Shown in pieces: positions 1 through 6,761 of a DNA stretch of 40,924 bases (its first letter is position 1; the number at the start of each line of letters is the position of its first letter). The stretch comes from a virus, in IMG/VR virus record IMGVR_UViG_3300007735_000726, positions 1-40,924 of that record. One strand, 5' to 3'. The notes beneath the pieces were generated by a model. The model worked only from the letters and a program-made list of their open reading frames with translations. It did no database searches and was not told the origin of the DNA. Both the position numbers and the translations under genes were made by a program.

Positions 1-47
1 GTGCAAAGAAAAATGTTCGGAAAGAATACACCTACCCCCACTACCCG

Positions 48-716
48 TCAGCAGATCAACATTAATTGCCCGCTGTAGCTGGCTCCCTTGAGTGAGTTGC
101 ACGCATGGTGAGCCGGTCGCAAATTACACAGATCGTGCCACCCACCTAATGCCAATGGCACCACGTGATCCATGGTTGCCGACATGGGCTGATTGGCTGT
201 ACTGTCGTCCACTTTGCTGCCACATATATGGCACTTCTTGCCGTGGGCATTCAATACGTCCCGCAAAGACACCGGCGCGGCAATCACGTCACTCTTTCTT
301 GCTCGTCGCTTGGCTTTTGCAGACTTCCGACTCCTGCGCGACGCCTCGCTGTGCTTCATCCGAATTGCGTGCTGAGTCTTACAATCCGCGCATCGCTGTG
401 AGTAATGCTCGCGCTTCTTTCCGCAGTCTACGCATTTCAATCCGGCAATCGTGTGTGCCTTTGACCCGCATGGGATTGAACAATACGCTACCGTTTCAAC
501 CTTGCACAAAAACGCAGACTCACAATACAAGCAGTTCCGCCATTCGGCAAAACACTGCTTGCCGGTGTTATCCGTTAGCCATCGCTCTCGCCTGGTATCG
601 CGGATGTACTTGAACCCACACTCCCGAGAACAACACCGAGCGGCGTCCTTCTTTTTCTTCGCTCGCTCAAACTCTTTTTGACACACCGTACACGTTCGGG
701 TATTTGCGCTTGTCAT
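48..716 (-). CDS. HNH endonuclease with N-terminal zinc fingers
   Basis: 222-residue protein. The C-terminal third carries an HNH module: CHICG near residue 161, then MDHVVPLALGG and NLRPAHHACN, the D-H, N and H positions expected of this metal-dependent nuclease fold. The first ~120 residues hold several Cys pairs (CTVC, CSREC, CLYC, CSIPC, CVDC, CADC), which look like zinc-binding knuckles, followed by a very basic stretch of Arg/Lys/Ser. It is the last gene before the left window end and overlaps the upstream HNH gene by 50 bases, so it may be expressed from inside that gene. Such finger-plus-HNH proteins are common as free-standing homing endonucleases in phages. A second role with the terminase is possible but less likely than for its neighbour. 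The exact start is uncertain. Confidence 0.8.
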   Translation of the reverse strand: MTSANTRTCTVCQKEFERAKKKKDAARCCSRECGFKYIRDTRRERWLTDNTGKQCFAEWRNCLYCESAFLCKVETVAYCSIPCGSKAHTIAGLKCVDCGKKREHYSQRCADCKTQHAIRMKHSEASRRSRKSAKAKRRARKSDVIAAPVSLRDVLNAHGKKCHICGSKVDDSTANQPMSATMDHVVPLALGGWHDLCNLRPAHHACNSLKGASYSGQLMLIC

Positions 717-1020
717 CTTCAGTCTTGATCCCGTGATGGTGGCGACACATCGAAACTAGATTCTCGGCGTCATGCGTTCCACCGGCTGCAAGCGGGATGT
801 AATGGTCAACAAGATCGGCTAATCGAACTAAACCCTTGTCCTTGCACCACTCGCACAGCGGATCACGCGCCCGCTTAATCGCCCTGATCTTTTGCCATCG
901 CCCATCGTAGCCGCGCTCGGTAGCGTTCGGCCTGGTGTCTACTCGTGGTTGTTGGTTGGGACACTTGCCGGCGTGTGCTGCTTTGCATCGGCTGCACCAG
1001 CGGGGCGGGGCGGTTGGCAT
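667..1020 (-). CDS. HNH endonuclease, terminase-associated type
   Basis: 117 residues. The core reads CEWCKDKGLV, LVDHYIPLAAGG, DAENLVSMCRHHH, a typical phage HNH with a CxxC metal site, D-H catalytic pair and terminal H. An extra Cys pair (CSRC, then C) lies at the N-terminus. Compact HNH proteins of this kind sit next to the terminase genes of HK97-like phages, where HK97 gp74 stimulates large-terminase cutting at cos. If the molecule circularises, this gene lies about 760 bases upstream of the small terminase with one other HNH gene between. It follows the 93-residue gene by 3 bases. The function in packaging is inferred from family and position. Confidence 0.85.
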   Translation of the reverse strand: MPTAPPRWCSRCKAAHAGKCPNQQPRVDTRPNATERGYDGRWQKIRAIKRARDPLCEWCKDKGLVRLADLVDHYIPLAAGGTHDAENLVSMCRHHHGIKTEDDKRKYPNVYGVSKRV

Positions 1021-1023
1021 CCA

Positions 1024-1305
1024 TCATCCACGCGCCTCGCCCATCAGCCCCAGGTTGCGCGTGTGAATCCACGTACTCGCGCCAACCTTCACCACTTCGG
1101 CCTGCGCCGTGATGCGGCTGGCGATCTCGTTAGGCTCGGCCAGTAGGAACACCCGTGTAATCGCTTTGTCTTTCTTGCGCTCAACCATCCGCGCCACACG
1201 TCCCGCTTGCTTGAGGATGCGCAGGGTTGCCAGTGTGATAGCTCGCCGCTTGCCTGATGCGTTCTCGCAAATGCAAGTCGGTCCAGCCAGTTTCAAAGTG
1301 TCCAC
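1024..1305 (-). CDS. hypothetical protein, 93 aa
   Basis: The start is GTG, chosen because GAGGAG lies 6 bases upstream. The protein is basic (KRRAITLATLRILKQAG, MVERKKDKAIT) with a predicted helical middle and no motif I recognise. LRILKQAGRV could be part of a winged helix but this is not firm. It is the first gene after a 125-base gap and leads directly into the HNH gene, so it is probably the first gene of a late transcript that would read through the HNH genes and, in the circular form, into the terminase operon. Confidence 0.6.
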   Translation of the reverse strand: MDTLKLAGPTCICENASGKRRAITLATLRILKQAGRVARMVERKKDKAITRVFLLAEPNEIASRITAQAEVVKVGASTWIHTRNLGLMGEARG

Positions 1306-1403
1306 GCGCGTCTCCTCGGTGGTAGCCCCTAAGGGCTGGTAGCGTATGGCACCCGCTAGGGAGAGGTCCAGTCAAGTCGGCTGAAGTCACCGGACCCAAG
1401 TAC

Positions 1404-1434
1404 AGGATAGAACGGGTTTCGCTTTGTGAGTCAA
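1404..1434 (-). promoter_or_regulatory. possible leftward promoter before the HNH genes
   Basis: On the minus strand TTGACT (1434-1429) is followed 19 bases later by TATCCT (1409-1404), with A-runs just upstream. The spacer is longer than the 17-base optimum and the -10 is imperfect. It sits in a 125-base gap, one of the few in this strand, before the genes that precede the terminase in the circular map, which is where a late promoter would be expected. Weak support. Confidence 0.3.
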
Positions 1435-1604
1435 GCACTTTTTTTCACTTTTTTCAGCGCGCCGACCACACGCAATAATTCCCACATTGCCACCTGATCC
1501 GCCGACACTTGGGCCAAGCACCGTTGCAGCAGCGTGTTCTGCCGCTGGAGGTCGCTAAGTTCGGCGCGCATGGCCGCTATTTGCTGGATTTCGGCGCGGG
1601 TCAT
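1431..1604 (-). CDS. small coiled-coil protein, 57 aa
   Basis: The start MTRAEIQQ was chosen because its ATG overlaps the upstream stop as ATGA, like most gene pairs here; an in-frame ATG at 1622 would add 6 residues. The protein is almost entirely helical with heptad-like leucines (AAMRAELSDLQRQNTLLQ), so it is a probable short coiled coil with a basic tail (KKVKKSA). No family recognised. It is the last gene of the replication operon before a 125-base gap. Confidence 0.6.
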   Translation of the reverse strand: MTRAEIQQIAAMRAELSDLQRQNTLLQRCLAQVSADQVAMWELLRVVGALKKVKKSA

Positions 1605-2080
1605 AGATTGCCACCCACGCATTTACAACGCCCGCTGAAGTGGTACGGCTGCTTTAGGTCGTTCCCGTTCTCGTCTACCATTCCCTGCACGCGCACCCAC
1701 TTAGTGACGCGCACTTCGCCATTGATACATCGCGACTGGTGCAGCACTTTGTTCAGGCTGCTTCCACTCACTTCGTAATCCCAGTAGGTCATGCCATCGA
1801 ACACGCGCCCGCAGCCGCCAGAAACGGCCCGTGGCGCTTCTGAGACTGGTTCCCGATGCTTCGCCTCGTTCAGCGCATCGGCGATGTCCTGCGGCCCCGC
1901 TGGAAGCGCTTTGCGAGACAACAGCAAATCCACTGCGGCCCGTGCGTGTGAGGCGTCATCGGAATGGCTGCAAAGAACATCGATCAGGCCCGTAAACGCT
2001 TCAGGTGCCATGAAGCCAAAACCTTGCAGGTTTGACAAGCGATTGAGTTGGGCGGTGGCAGTTCCACGGTTACAGGGCAT
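1601..2080 (-). CDS. hypothetical protein downstream of the initiator, 159 aa
   Basis: GGAGG lies 6 bases before the ATG. The gene overlaps the end of the replication initiator by 11 bases. The N-terminal half looks helical (APEAFTGLIDVLCS, ARAAVDLLLSRKALPAGPQDIADALNEAK); the C-terminal half has Cys residues (SGGCGRVF, SRCINGE, GRCKCVGG) that could bind a metal. In lambda-like phages the gene after the initiator encodes the helicase loader; this protein holds that position but has no AAA+ motifs, and I do not recognise its family. Being a loader is only a positional guess. Confidence 0.7.
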   Translation of the reverse strand: MPCNRGTATAQLNRLSNLQGFGFMAPEAFTGLIDVLCSHSDDASHARAAVDLLLSRKALPAGPQDIADALNEAKHREPVSEAPRAVSGGCGRVFDGMTYWDYEVSGSSLNKVLHQSRCINGEVRVTKWVRVQGMVDENGNDLKQPYHFSGRCKCVGGNL

Positions 2081-3137
2081 CTTCCACCTCCAACCCGGCC
2101 TTCAGGTCCACAGGGCCAAACCGCCGTGGCGCTCGTGGCGCTGGCGGTGATTGGGCATATACGCCGTCACGGGTCCACCATTGCGCGGCCTTCGTCCGCA
2201 GGTCCGGGTTGTTGTCGTATGCGGCGCGCCATTTACGCACGCTGGCTGTGTAGGAAAGGCAGAATCCAGCCGGGTTGCCGTCAAAGCTCGCAGACTTTTG
2301 GAACTCCGTCCGCATGGCTGATACAGTCAGTCCGATATCGCCGCCAGCCGGCAAATACTCACACGCGAATTTTGCCGCCTTCTGGAATAGCTCGTCAGGA
2401 TCGGGAGCGTTGGCTTCGAGCAGAAGAGGCTGTTGTGCGGGAGGGGGCGGCGCGGGCGTCAGCCCGGTATTCCGCTCTCCCCCTTCCTCATTCCTCTTTC
2501 CACTTTCTACATTCAACATTCCACATTCAACATTCAGAGGGGAAGACCCCCCATCCCATGCCTGTTTAGGTAAACCTTTTGCCTCATGAAGTGGGGTTTC
2601 ATGAGAAAAAGCCGTACCTAGGCGCGGCTCGGTGGCCATGTATGGCCCTTCAGCCGTACCTAGGTTTTCATGAAGTGCATTCCATGGCCCTTCAGCCGTA
2701 CCTAGGCGCGGCTGGACCCCCATGCATGAGGCATCAGCCGCGCCTAAATTTTCATTAATGTGATTCCATGGGGTGTTAGCCGTACCTAGGCGCGGCTTTT
2801 GGTCGAAGTAACTCGGAAGCGCGCTCGGCTCCTCTCGCGGGTGAGGTTTCTGATGCTTGACGAAATTCGGTATCTCGATCAGCTTTTGCCCGTCGATCTG
2901 GTAGCGACAGACGAGACCAGAGGCGTCTAATTCCGCCAGCCAGCCGTCCACCGCGTCAGCGCCGATGGCGTCATAACGGAAGGCAAACGCTTTGATCTGC
3001 ATCGGGCGGTCCAGTAAGCGCCCCTCGCGGTCGGCTAATTGCCACAGCGAGATAAAGAGGAGGCGCGCGGAGATAGACACGCTTCCCACCTGCTCGCTCT
3101 CAAAGAATCCTGGTTTGATGTTACGGGCGCGCGCCAT
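2070..3137 (-). CDS. replication initiator protein with internal repeat array (O-like)
   Basis: 355 residues from ATG at 3137; a GTG two codons earlier is an alternative. The N-terminal ~100 residues (MARARNIKPGFFESEQVGS, LLFISLWQLADREGRLLDRP, ELDASGLVCRYQIDGQKLIEIPNFVKHQKPHP) match the winged-helix region of phage replication proteins that act like lambda O. Residues ~115-195 form a 14-residue tandem repeat (PRLGTA... / ENLGTA... alternating), encoded by 42-bp direct repeats. Then comes a low-complexity linker (LNVECGMLNVESG) and a C-terminal domain (DELFQKAAKFACEYLP, GFCLSYTASVRKWRAAYDNN) typical of the ends of such proteins. It would bind the origin and recruit the host helicase. A repeat array inside the initiator gene is also how the lambda origin is arranged. 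Confidence 0.75.
   Translation of the reverse strand: MARARNIKPGFFESEQVGSVSISARLLFISLWQLADREGRLLDRPMQIKAFAFRYDAIGADAVDGWLAELDASGLVCRYQIDGQKLIEIPNFVKHQKPHPREEPSALPSYFDQKPRLGTANTPWNHINENLGAADASCMGVQPRLGTAEGPWNALHENLGTAEGPYMATEPRLGTAFSHETPLHEAKGLPKQAWDGGSSPLNVECGMLNVESGKRNEEGGERNTGLTPAPPPPAQQPLLLEANAPDPDELFQKAAKFACEYLPAGGDIGLTVSAMRTEFQKSASFDGNPAGFCLSYTASVRKWRAAYDNNPDLRTKAAQWWTRDGVYAQSPPAPRAPRRFGPVDLKAGLEVEDAL
2475..2536. other. G-free, strand-asymmetric stretch (candidate DNA unwinding element)
   Basis: The plus strand has no G for 62 consecutive bases in otherwise GC-rich DNA. It is C/T-rich then A/T-richer, with ATTCAACATTCCACATTCAA repeating ACATTCAAC. It lies inside the initiator gene, about 75 bases from the 42-bp repeat array. 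The lambda origin likewise has an AT-rich segment with purines on one strand next to its repeats. It also encodes the LNVECGMLNVESG linker, a repeat type I recall as common in acidobacterial and related genomes. Confidence 0.55.
2610..2797. repeat. five 42-bp direct repeats (candidate origin iterons)
   Basis: AGCCGtACCTAgg occurs at 2610, 2652, 2694, 2736 and 2778, exactly 42 bases apart. Copies 1, 3 and 5 carry the same 20-mer, AGCCGTACCTAGGCGCGGCT, an almost perfect inverted repeat centred on CCTAGG. Copies 2 and 4 replace its second half with a TTTTCAT segment, giving an alternating A/B pattern with an 84-bp super-period. A partial sixth unit may precede (CTCATGAA...TTCATGAG, 2583-2605). 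The array is in frame and encodes 14-residue repeats. Dyad iterons inside an initiator gene are the hallmark of a lambda-type origin, so ori is the best reading; a purely protein-level repeat is the alternative. Confidence 0.65.
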
Positions 3138-3198
3138 AGACACCCCCGTAAAAACGCGAGTATGCGCGCGTGCGTTCGCCGCGATTCAGCGTGTGCAT
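3121..3198 (-). CDS. 25-aa leader peptide upstream of the initiator
   Basis: ATG at 3198 has an excellent ribosome binding site (AAAGGAG, 7-base spacing) and opens a 25-codon ORF, MHTLNRGERTRAYSRFYGGV then YGARP, ending at 3121, 16 bases inside the initiator gene in another frame. The site is stronger than that of the initiator itself. Termination next to the initiator start would allow coupled re-initiation. The ribosome binding site lies in the 3' arm of a 15-bp stem (3207-3286), so the peptide is probably regulatory. Not recognised as any known leader. Confidence 0.5.
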   Translation of the reverse strand: MHTLNRGERTRAYSRFYGGVYGARP

Positions 3199-3206
3199 TG
3201 TGTTGC

Positions 3207-3286
3207 TCCTTTTGTCTTGTCTTGGTGTCCTGGAGCCTTGTTTTATTCCGGGCGGGGTCGGCACCCGCCCGGACAAGACAAAAGGA
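3207..3286 (-). promoter_or_regulatory. leader stem-loop that buries a ribosome binding site
   Basis: A perfect 15-bp inverted repeat (3207-3221 with 3272-3286; arm TCCTTTTGTCTTGTC) encloses a second perfect 9-bp GC hairpin (CCGGGCGGG at 3248-3256 with CCCGCCCGG at 3264-3272). In minus-strand RNA the 3' arm of the outer stem contains AAAGGA of the leader-peptide ribosome binding site, so the 5' arm is an anti-ribosome-binding sequence. The GC hairpin shares its first base with the outer stem, so the two could stack or compete. It most likely controls translation of the leader peptide and initiator. Confidence 0.6.
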
Positions 3287-3327
3287 CTAAGTGGGGGATC
3301 AGTCCCACATAATTATTTTACGGCACG

Positions 3328-3510
3328 TTAGTATCTGTGTTCCGCTTTCAGCATCTTGCGTAGTGCGGACAGTTGATTCTTCACCGCGCGCCCATCGCTT
3401 GGCGTATGGGCCATGACGTAGTTGCGCCCATTCGGCAACCGCCATATCTGGTGGTTCTTGGTCCGCACCAGGACGGCCCCGGCGCGCTTGAGTTGGTCTA
3501 GGATCGTCAT
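3328..3510 (-). CDS. HicA-like small protein, 60 aa
   Basis: The ATG overlaps the stop of the RusA gene (ATGA). The sequence LKRAGAVLVRTKNHQIWRLP, then AHTPSDGRAVKNQLSALRKML, follows the HicA pattern: beta-alpha-beta-beta fold, His in the second strand (KNHQIW), then a final helix. HicA proteins are double-stranded RNA-binding-fold mRNA interferases that normally pair with a HicB antitoxin. No HicB is adjacent, so this may be a domesticated RNA-binding protein. It is the last gene before the structured initiator leader. Confidence 0.6.
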   Translation of the reverse strand: MTILDQLKRAGAVLVRTKNHQIWRLPNGRNYVMAHTPSDGRAVKNQLSALRKMLKAEHRY

Positions 3511-3926
3511 TTAATCCGCCACACCCGCACGGCGGCACCGCTGGCAATCGAGCCATCCGGCATCTCGTCGGCGTATCGCTTGCCGGTTTCGGCGTACTCA
3601 ACCACCCGCGCATCGTCAGCCCAGCCGCCGGAGGTCGTGATGGCGTCCTCGGTGGCCCTGATTAGCTTCGACAGGTCCGGTTGCCGGTCATGCTTGTCCG
3701 TCTTCCGGCGCGACTTGGGCCTCGGAAAGATAAACACCATTGACGCCCGCAATGGCCCATCGAGCGGCGGTTTTCCGTCCATGGCCTCCCGCACGGCCCA
3801 GGCTACGGAATCGCGCCACGGCTTGACCTTCTTGCTGGATTCGATCATGCGCCCGCCGCCGACGTGGCGTTTGCTGCCTTGCGGACCCGGCACGCCGAGG
3901 ACGATAAACTCAAGGTCTGGCGTCAT
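3507..3926 (-). CDS. rusA: RusA-family Holliday junction resolvase
   Basis: 139 residues, the usual RusA length. It shows the family layout: an N-terminal strand with GVPGPQGSKR, then RQPDLSKLIRATEDAI and GGWADDARVVEYAETGKRYA, which correspond to the conserved D-L-K and D-D metal-binding segments. RusA dimers cut four-way DNA junctions symmetrically, here probably to resolve replication and recombination intermediates made with RecT or before packaging. GAGGAG lies 6 bases before the ATG. Confidence 0.85.
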   Translation of the reverse strand: MTPDLEFIVLGVPGPQGSKRHVGGGRMIESSKKVKPWRDSVAWAVREAMDGKPPLDGPLRASMVFIFPRPKSRRKTDKHDRQPDLSKLIRATEDAITTSGGWADDARVVEYAETGKRYADEMPDGSIASGAAVRVWRIK

Positions 3927-4068
3927 GCTGCGCCTCCTCGGTCAAAATGAACTCCTCGGCGAACGCATCGAATAGCCCGAGAATTGCCCCTCGCTGATCC
4001 GGCCCTCCGTCGATGATGTATTGCGCGCATTCGAGTTGCTGCGCGCGGAGGGATTCAATCGAGTCCAT
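3910..4068 (-). CDS. hypothetical protein, 52 aa
   Basis: The start MDSIESLRAQQ was chosen inside the methyltransferase end (14-base overlap); the longer ORF upstream is the antisense-frame extension. The protein is short and acidic, with two helical segments (SLRAQQLECAQYIIDG and GAILGLFDAFAEEFILTEEA). No recognisable family. It is coupled to RusA by a 17-base overlap. Confidence 0.55.
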   Translation of the reverse strand: MDSIESLRAQQLECAQYIIDGGPDQRGAILGLFDAFAEEFILTEEAQHDARP

Positions 4069-5047
4069 CGAACAACCCTCCCTGCGCGCCCGCATACGCT
4101 TCGGCGCTCTCCAGGTGTTTGATGGCCGTTGCAAAGTAGCCCGGTTTAAGCTCGATTCCGACAAACTTCCGGTGCATGTCGAGCGCTACGAATCCCTCCG
4201 ATCCGACTCCAGCAAACGGAGAGAGGACCACATCGCCCTCGGATGACCACAGTTCGATGCACCGCCGGATGAGTCCAAGTTGCAGCGGGCAGATGTGCTT
4301 TTCGTCCTTTTCGTCGCGGGCAATGCGGAAGTTAAGCACGTCCGTTTGGTCGATGTCCCACCAAACCGGCTCAGCGTAGCGACGCCAAATCTCAACGCTG
4401 GTCCTCCCGTCTCGTCCCTTGCGGGCGTATTTGGATGGGTGTGTGTCGCATTCGCGCGGATCGAGCGCCGGATCTCCGACGTAGCGGGTGAAGCCGTTAG
4501 GCCGTTCAATTGGTTTCGTGCTGAGATTGTCACCGGGAGGAGTTTTGCGGAACGCCAGCACATAGTCCGCCATGCCCTGCCGGATCTGCGAAGAGTCGCG
4601 CATCACGGTCTTATGCAGTAGTCCGTTATTATTAGTACGCTCGCGTTCGGTTACAGGACACTTCCACACCGTCACCCGGCTATGGAATGTCCACCCGGCC
4701 CGCTCCATAGCCACGATGCATTGCCCGGGAAAGTCTCGCAGCCCGCTGGCGCCGTCGCTGTTGCGATACGTCGGCAGGTCTTTGACGTGCATGACGCATA
4801 GCCGGCCTGTCGTTGTCACCCGCAGCAACTCTGGAGCAAGAAATCCAAAGTGAGCAAAAAACTCCTCATCGCTCGCGCAGTTTCCCATATCGGCCTCCGA
4901 GTCAGAGTAGGTGTATAAGCTGGAAAACGGCGGCGAAAACACCGTCAGGTCTACCGACTCGTCAGGCAATCCTTTGATGACTTCGCAGCAGTCACCGTTA
5001 TAGAGCGCCCAGTTGCGGCCATGCCGCTCGTCAAGAATCACGTCCAT
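4055..5047 (-). CDS. DNA methyltransferase (N4/N6 type)
   Basis: 330 residues. The ATG overlaps the helicase stop as TAATG with GAGGTGG just upstream; a GTG three codons earlier is possible. Motif IV is FSPPF near residue 38, the S-P-P-F/Y form commonest in N4-cytosine enzymes. The S-adenosylmethionine-binding motif comes late (DVVLSPFAGVGSEGFVAL, then KFVGIELKPGYF), the beta-class order. It probably modifies phage DNA against host restriction, or mimics a host modification. No restriction endonuclease is adjacent, so it looks like an orphan enzyme. It is tightly coupled to the helicase gene. Confidence 0.88.
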   Translation of the reverse strand: MDVILDERHGRNWALYNGDCCEVIKGLPDESVDLTVFSPPFSSLYTYSDSEADMGNCASDEEFFAHFGFLAPELLRVTTTGRLCVMHVKDLPTYRNSDGASGLRDFPGQCIVAMERAGWTFHSRVTVWKCPVTERERTNNNGLLHKTVMRDSSQIRQGMADYVLAFRKTPPGDNLSTKPIERPNGFTRYVGDPALDPRECDTHPSKYARKGRDGRTSVEIWRRYAEPVWWDIDQTDVLNFRIARDEKDEKHICPLQLGLIRRCIELWSSEGDVVLSPFAGVGSEGFVALDMHRKFVGIELKPGYFATAIKHLESAEAYAGAQGGLFDGLD

Positions 5048-6417
5048 TAGATCCACCTCGGGAGAGTCATTGATTTAGTGCCTTGCGCGGATGCCAGTTG
5101 CCGGCGTCCGGTTCCGTTTTGGATATCGGCCATCGCGTGAACCATGGCCGCTTTCATTTCTTCGTGCTTTTTCTGCTTTTCACGGATGGTCTTCAGGACC
5201 GGGCCTTCGGTTTCCGCGATTACCATGTAGGCGTCAACTGGACGCGTCTGACCAAACCGCCACGACCGCCGCACGGCCTGATAGAACTGTTCGTAGGAGT
5301 AGGACAGCCCGCAAAAGATATGCTTATTGCAGTGCTGCCAGTTCATTCCAAATCCAGCGATGCTCGGCTTTGTGACGATGCGCGAAAAGGCCCGGTCAGT
5401 AAAGCCGAGTAACTTCTCCTCTTTGACCTCCGTCCGCTCATCTCCGCGCACCTCTACCGCGCCGTCAATCACCCGCATCAGCTCGTCTGCCTCGTAGTTG
5501 GTGTTGCACCAGATACACCACGGATCTTTCGAGTCGCCGATGATCTCGGCAACGCGCGCCGCCCTTGCCGGCGCCGTCAACCGCATCTCCTGATGCAAGC
5601 CTGTCGCCGATACATCTGCCACTCGAAAAAGCTGACCGTTGGCGTTGATAGATTGATCGACGGCGACTATTTCCTCGTGGATGTTCAGCGCTGGCATAAC
5701 CCACCCGTCGTCCGAAAACCCCAGGTCGGATGGCTTTTCCATACAGACGGACCACGACGCCACCCACCTCCAGTAGTCGGCCTCCGCGTGGCCTTTCAGC
5801 CGGTATCCTCCCGCCTTCATGGTGTCATTCAGGAACCAGCGCATTAGCATCTGTCCGCCGCTCATGATGTCAAGGAACTCCGAGTGGTTTCCGAGTTCCA
5901 TGTGGTCATTCGGCGATGGCGTGGCCGAACAGCACAGCTTGTATGGCGTGCCGGCAAACGAGTCTTGCAGCATCCTACGAGTTGCACCTGTGAAGTTCTT
6001 GAGGATGCTCGATTCGTCCAACACGACGGCCGCGAAGTGCGCCGCGTCGAAGTGCTTCAACATGTCGTAATTGGCTACATTCACGCCCGGCCGCACGTCC
6101 TTCTGGCTGCGACACTGCGTGATCTCTATGCCGAACTTTGCGCCCTCTGCTACGGTTTGCGCCGTCACTGCCAGCGGTGCCAGAATCAGCGCATCGCCGC
6201 CTGTGTGCTGGCATACCTGCCTCGCCCATTCCGCTTGCATGGCCGTCTTTCCGCTTCCGCACTCGGTAAACAGCGCAAACTTTCCAGCGTTCAGCGCCCG
6301 CGTGATCGAGTGCCGCTGGAATCCAAATAGCTTTCCGTTAAGGTCAAACTCGCCGTCAATTCCAGATAGCGGCGGAATGACGTGTTTAGCATCTAGAAAC
6401 TGCCGATATGCGCTCAT
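5047..6417 (-). CDS. SNF2-type superfamily 2 helicase
   Basis: 456 residues from MSAYRQFLDAKHVIPPLSG, whose ATG overlaps the upstream stop (ATGA). Motif Q/I: FGFQRHSI and TECGSGKTAM (Walker A). Motif II is VVLDESS rather than DEAH. Motif III: LCCSATPSPND. Motifs V/VI: AGFGMNWQHCNKHIF and QAVRRSWRFGQTRPV, the QxxxRxxRxGQ arginine-finger pattern of SNF2/RapA-like translocases. It is probably a double-stranded-DNA translocase or remodeller rather than a replicative helicase. It is coupled to the methyltransferase, and such pairs recur in phage genomes. Confidence 0.88.
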   Translation of the reverse strand: MSAYRQFLDAKHVIPPLSGIDGEFDLNGKLFGFQRHSITRALNAGKFALFTECGSGKTAMQAEWARQVCQHTGGDALILAPLAVTAQTVAEGAKFGIEITQCRSQKDVRPGVNVANYDMLKHFDAAHFAAVVLDESSILKNFTGATRRMLQDSFAGTPYKLCCSATPSPNDHMELGNHSEFLDIMSGGQMLMRWFLNDTMKAGGYRLKGHAEADYWRWVASWSVCMEKPSDLGFSDDGWVMPALNIHEEIVAVDQSINANGQLFRVADVSATGLHQEMRLTAPARAARVAEIIGDSKDPWCIWCNTNYEADELMRVIDGAVEVRGDERTEVKEEKLLGFTDRAFSRIVTKPSIAGFGMNWQHCNKHIFCGLSYSYEQFYQAVRRSWRFGQTRPVDAYMVIAETEGPVLKTIREKQKKHEEMKAAMVHAMADIQNGTGRRQLASAQGTKSMTLPRWI

Positions 6418-6761
6418 CCCCGCACCCCCGCCAACACTGCCAGCATCACAGCTCCTGCCCACTCGGGAGCATCACCCATGACCGGGTACCGCCCGTCGTG
6501 CTGGTGGTGCAGCGTAACGCAATACTGCCGCTTTTCCGCCTCCCAGCGCTGCCAGCTACTCACGCCATCCATCTGCAACGCCGCCAGCGCCATCGCCGCC
6601 GCCGCCGGGTCGTTCGGCCAGTCAGGAACCGCGCAGGTTGCCAGCCAAGCTGGACGCTGGTCTGAGTCTGCTAGGAACAGCCGCCCGCCCTGCTCGGTTA
6701 CCTGCCACTCCATCACCCGCTCGGCGATCAGCCGGGATTCGGCGATGGTCCAGGCCCTCAT
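6414..6761 (-). CDS. hypothetical protein, 115 aa
   Basis: The start MRAWTIAESRLI overlaps the previous stop as ATGA. It contains WQVTEQGGRLFLADSDQRPA and DPAAAAMALAALQMDGVSSW, with a single domain of mixed alpha/beta character. I do not recognise the family. Its position between a zinc-finger protein and the helicase suggests an early accessory role. Confidence 0.65.
   Translation of the reverse strand: MRAWTIAESRLIAERVMEWQVTEQGGRLFLADSDQRPAWLATCAVPDWPNDPAAAAMALAALQMDGVSSWQRWEAEKRQYCVTLHHQHDGRYPVMGDAPEWAGAVMLAVLAGVRG

Noticed and set aside
2610-2797. CRISPR array
   Set aside because: The 42-bp units are contiguous repeats inside a reading frame with no unique spacers, and no cas genes are present.
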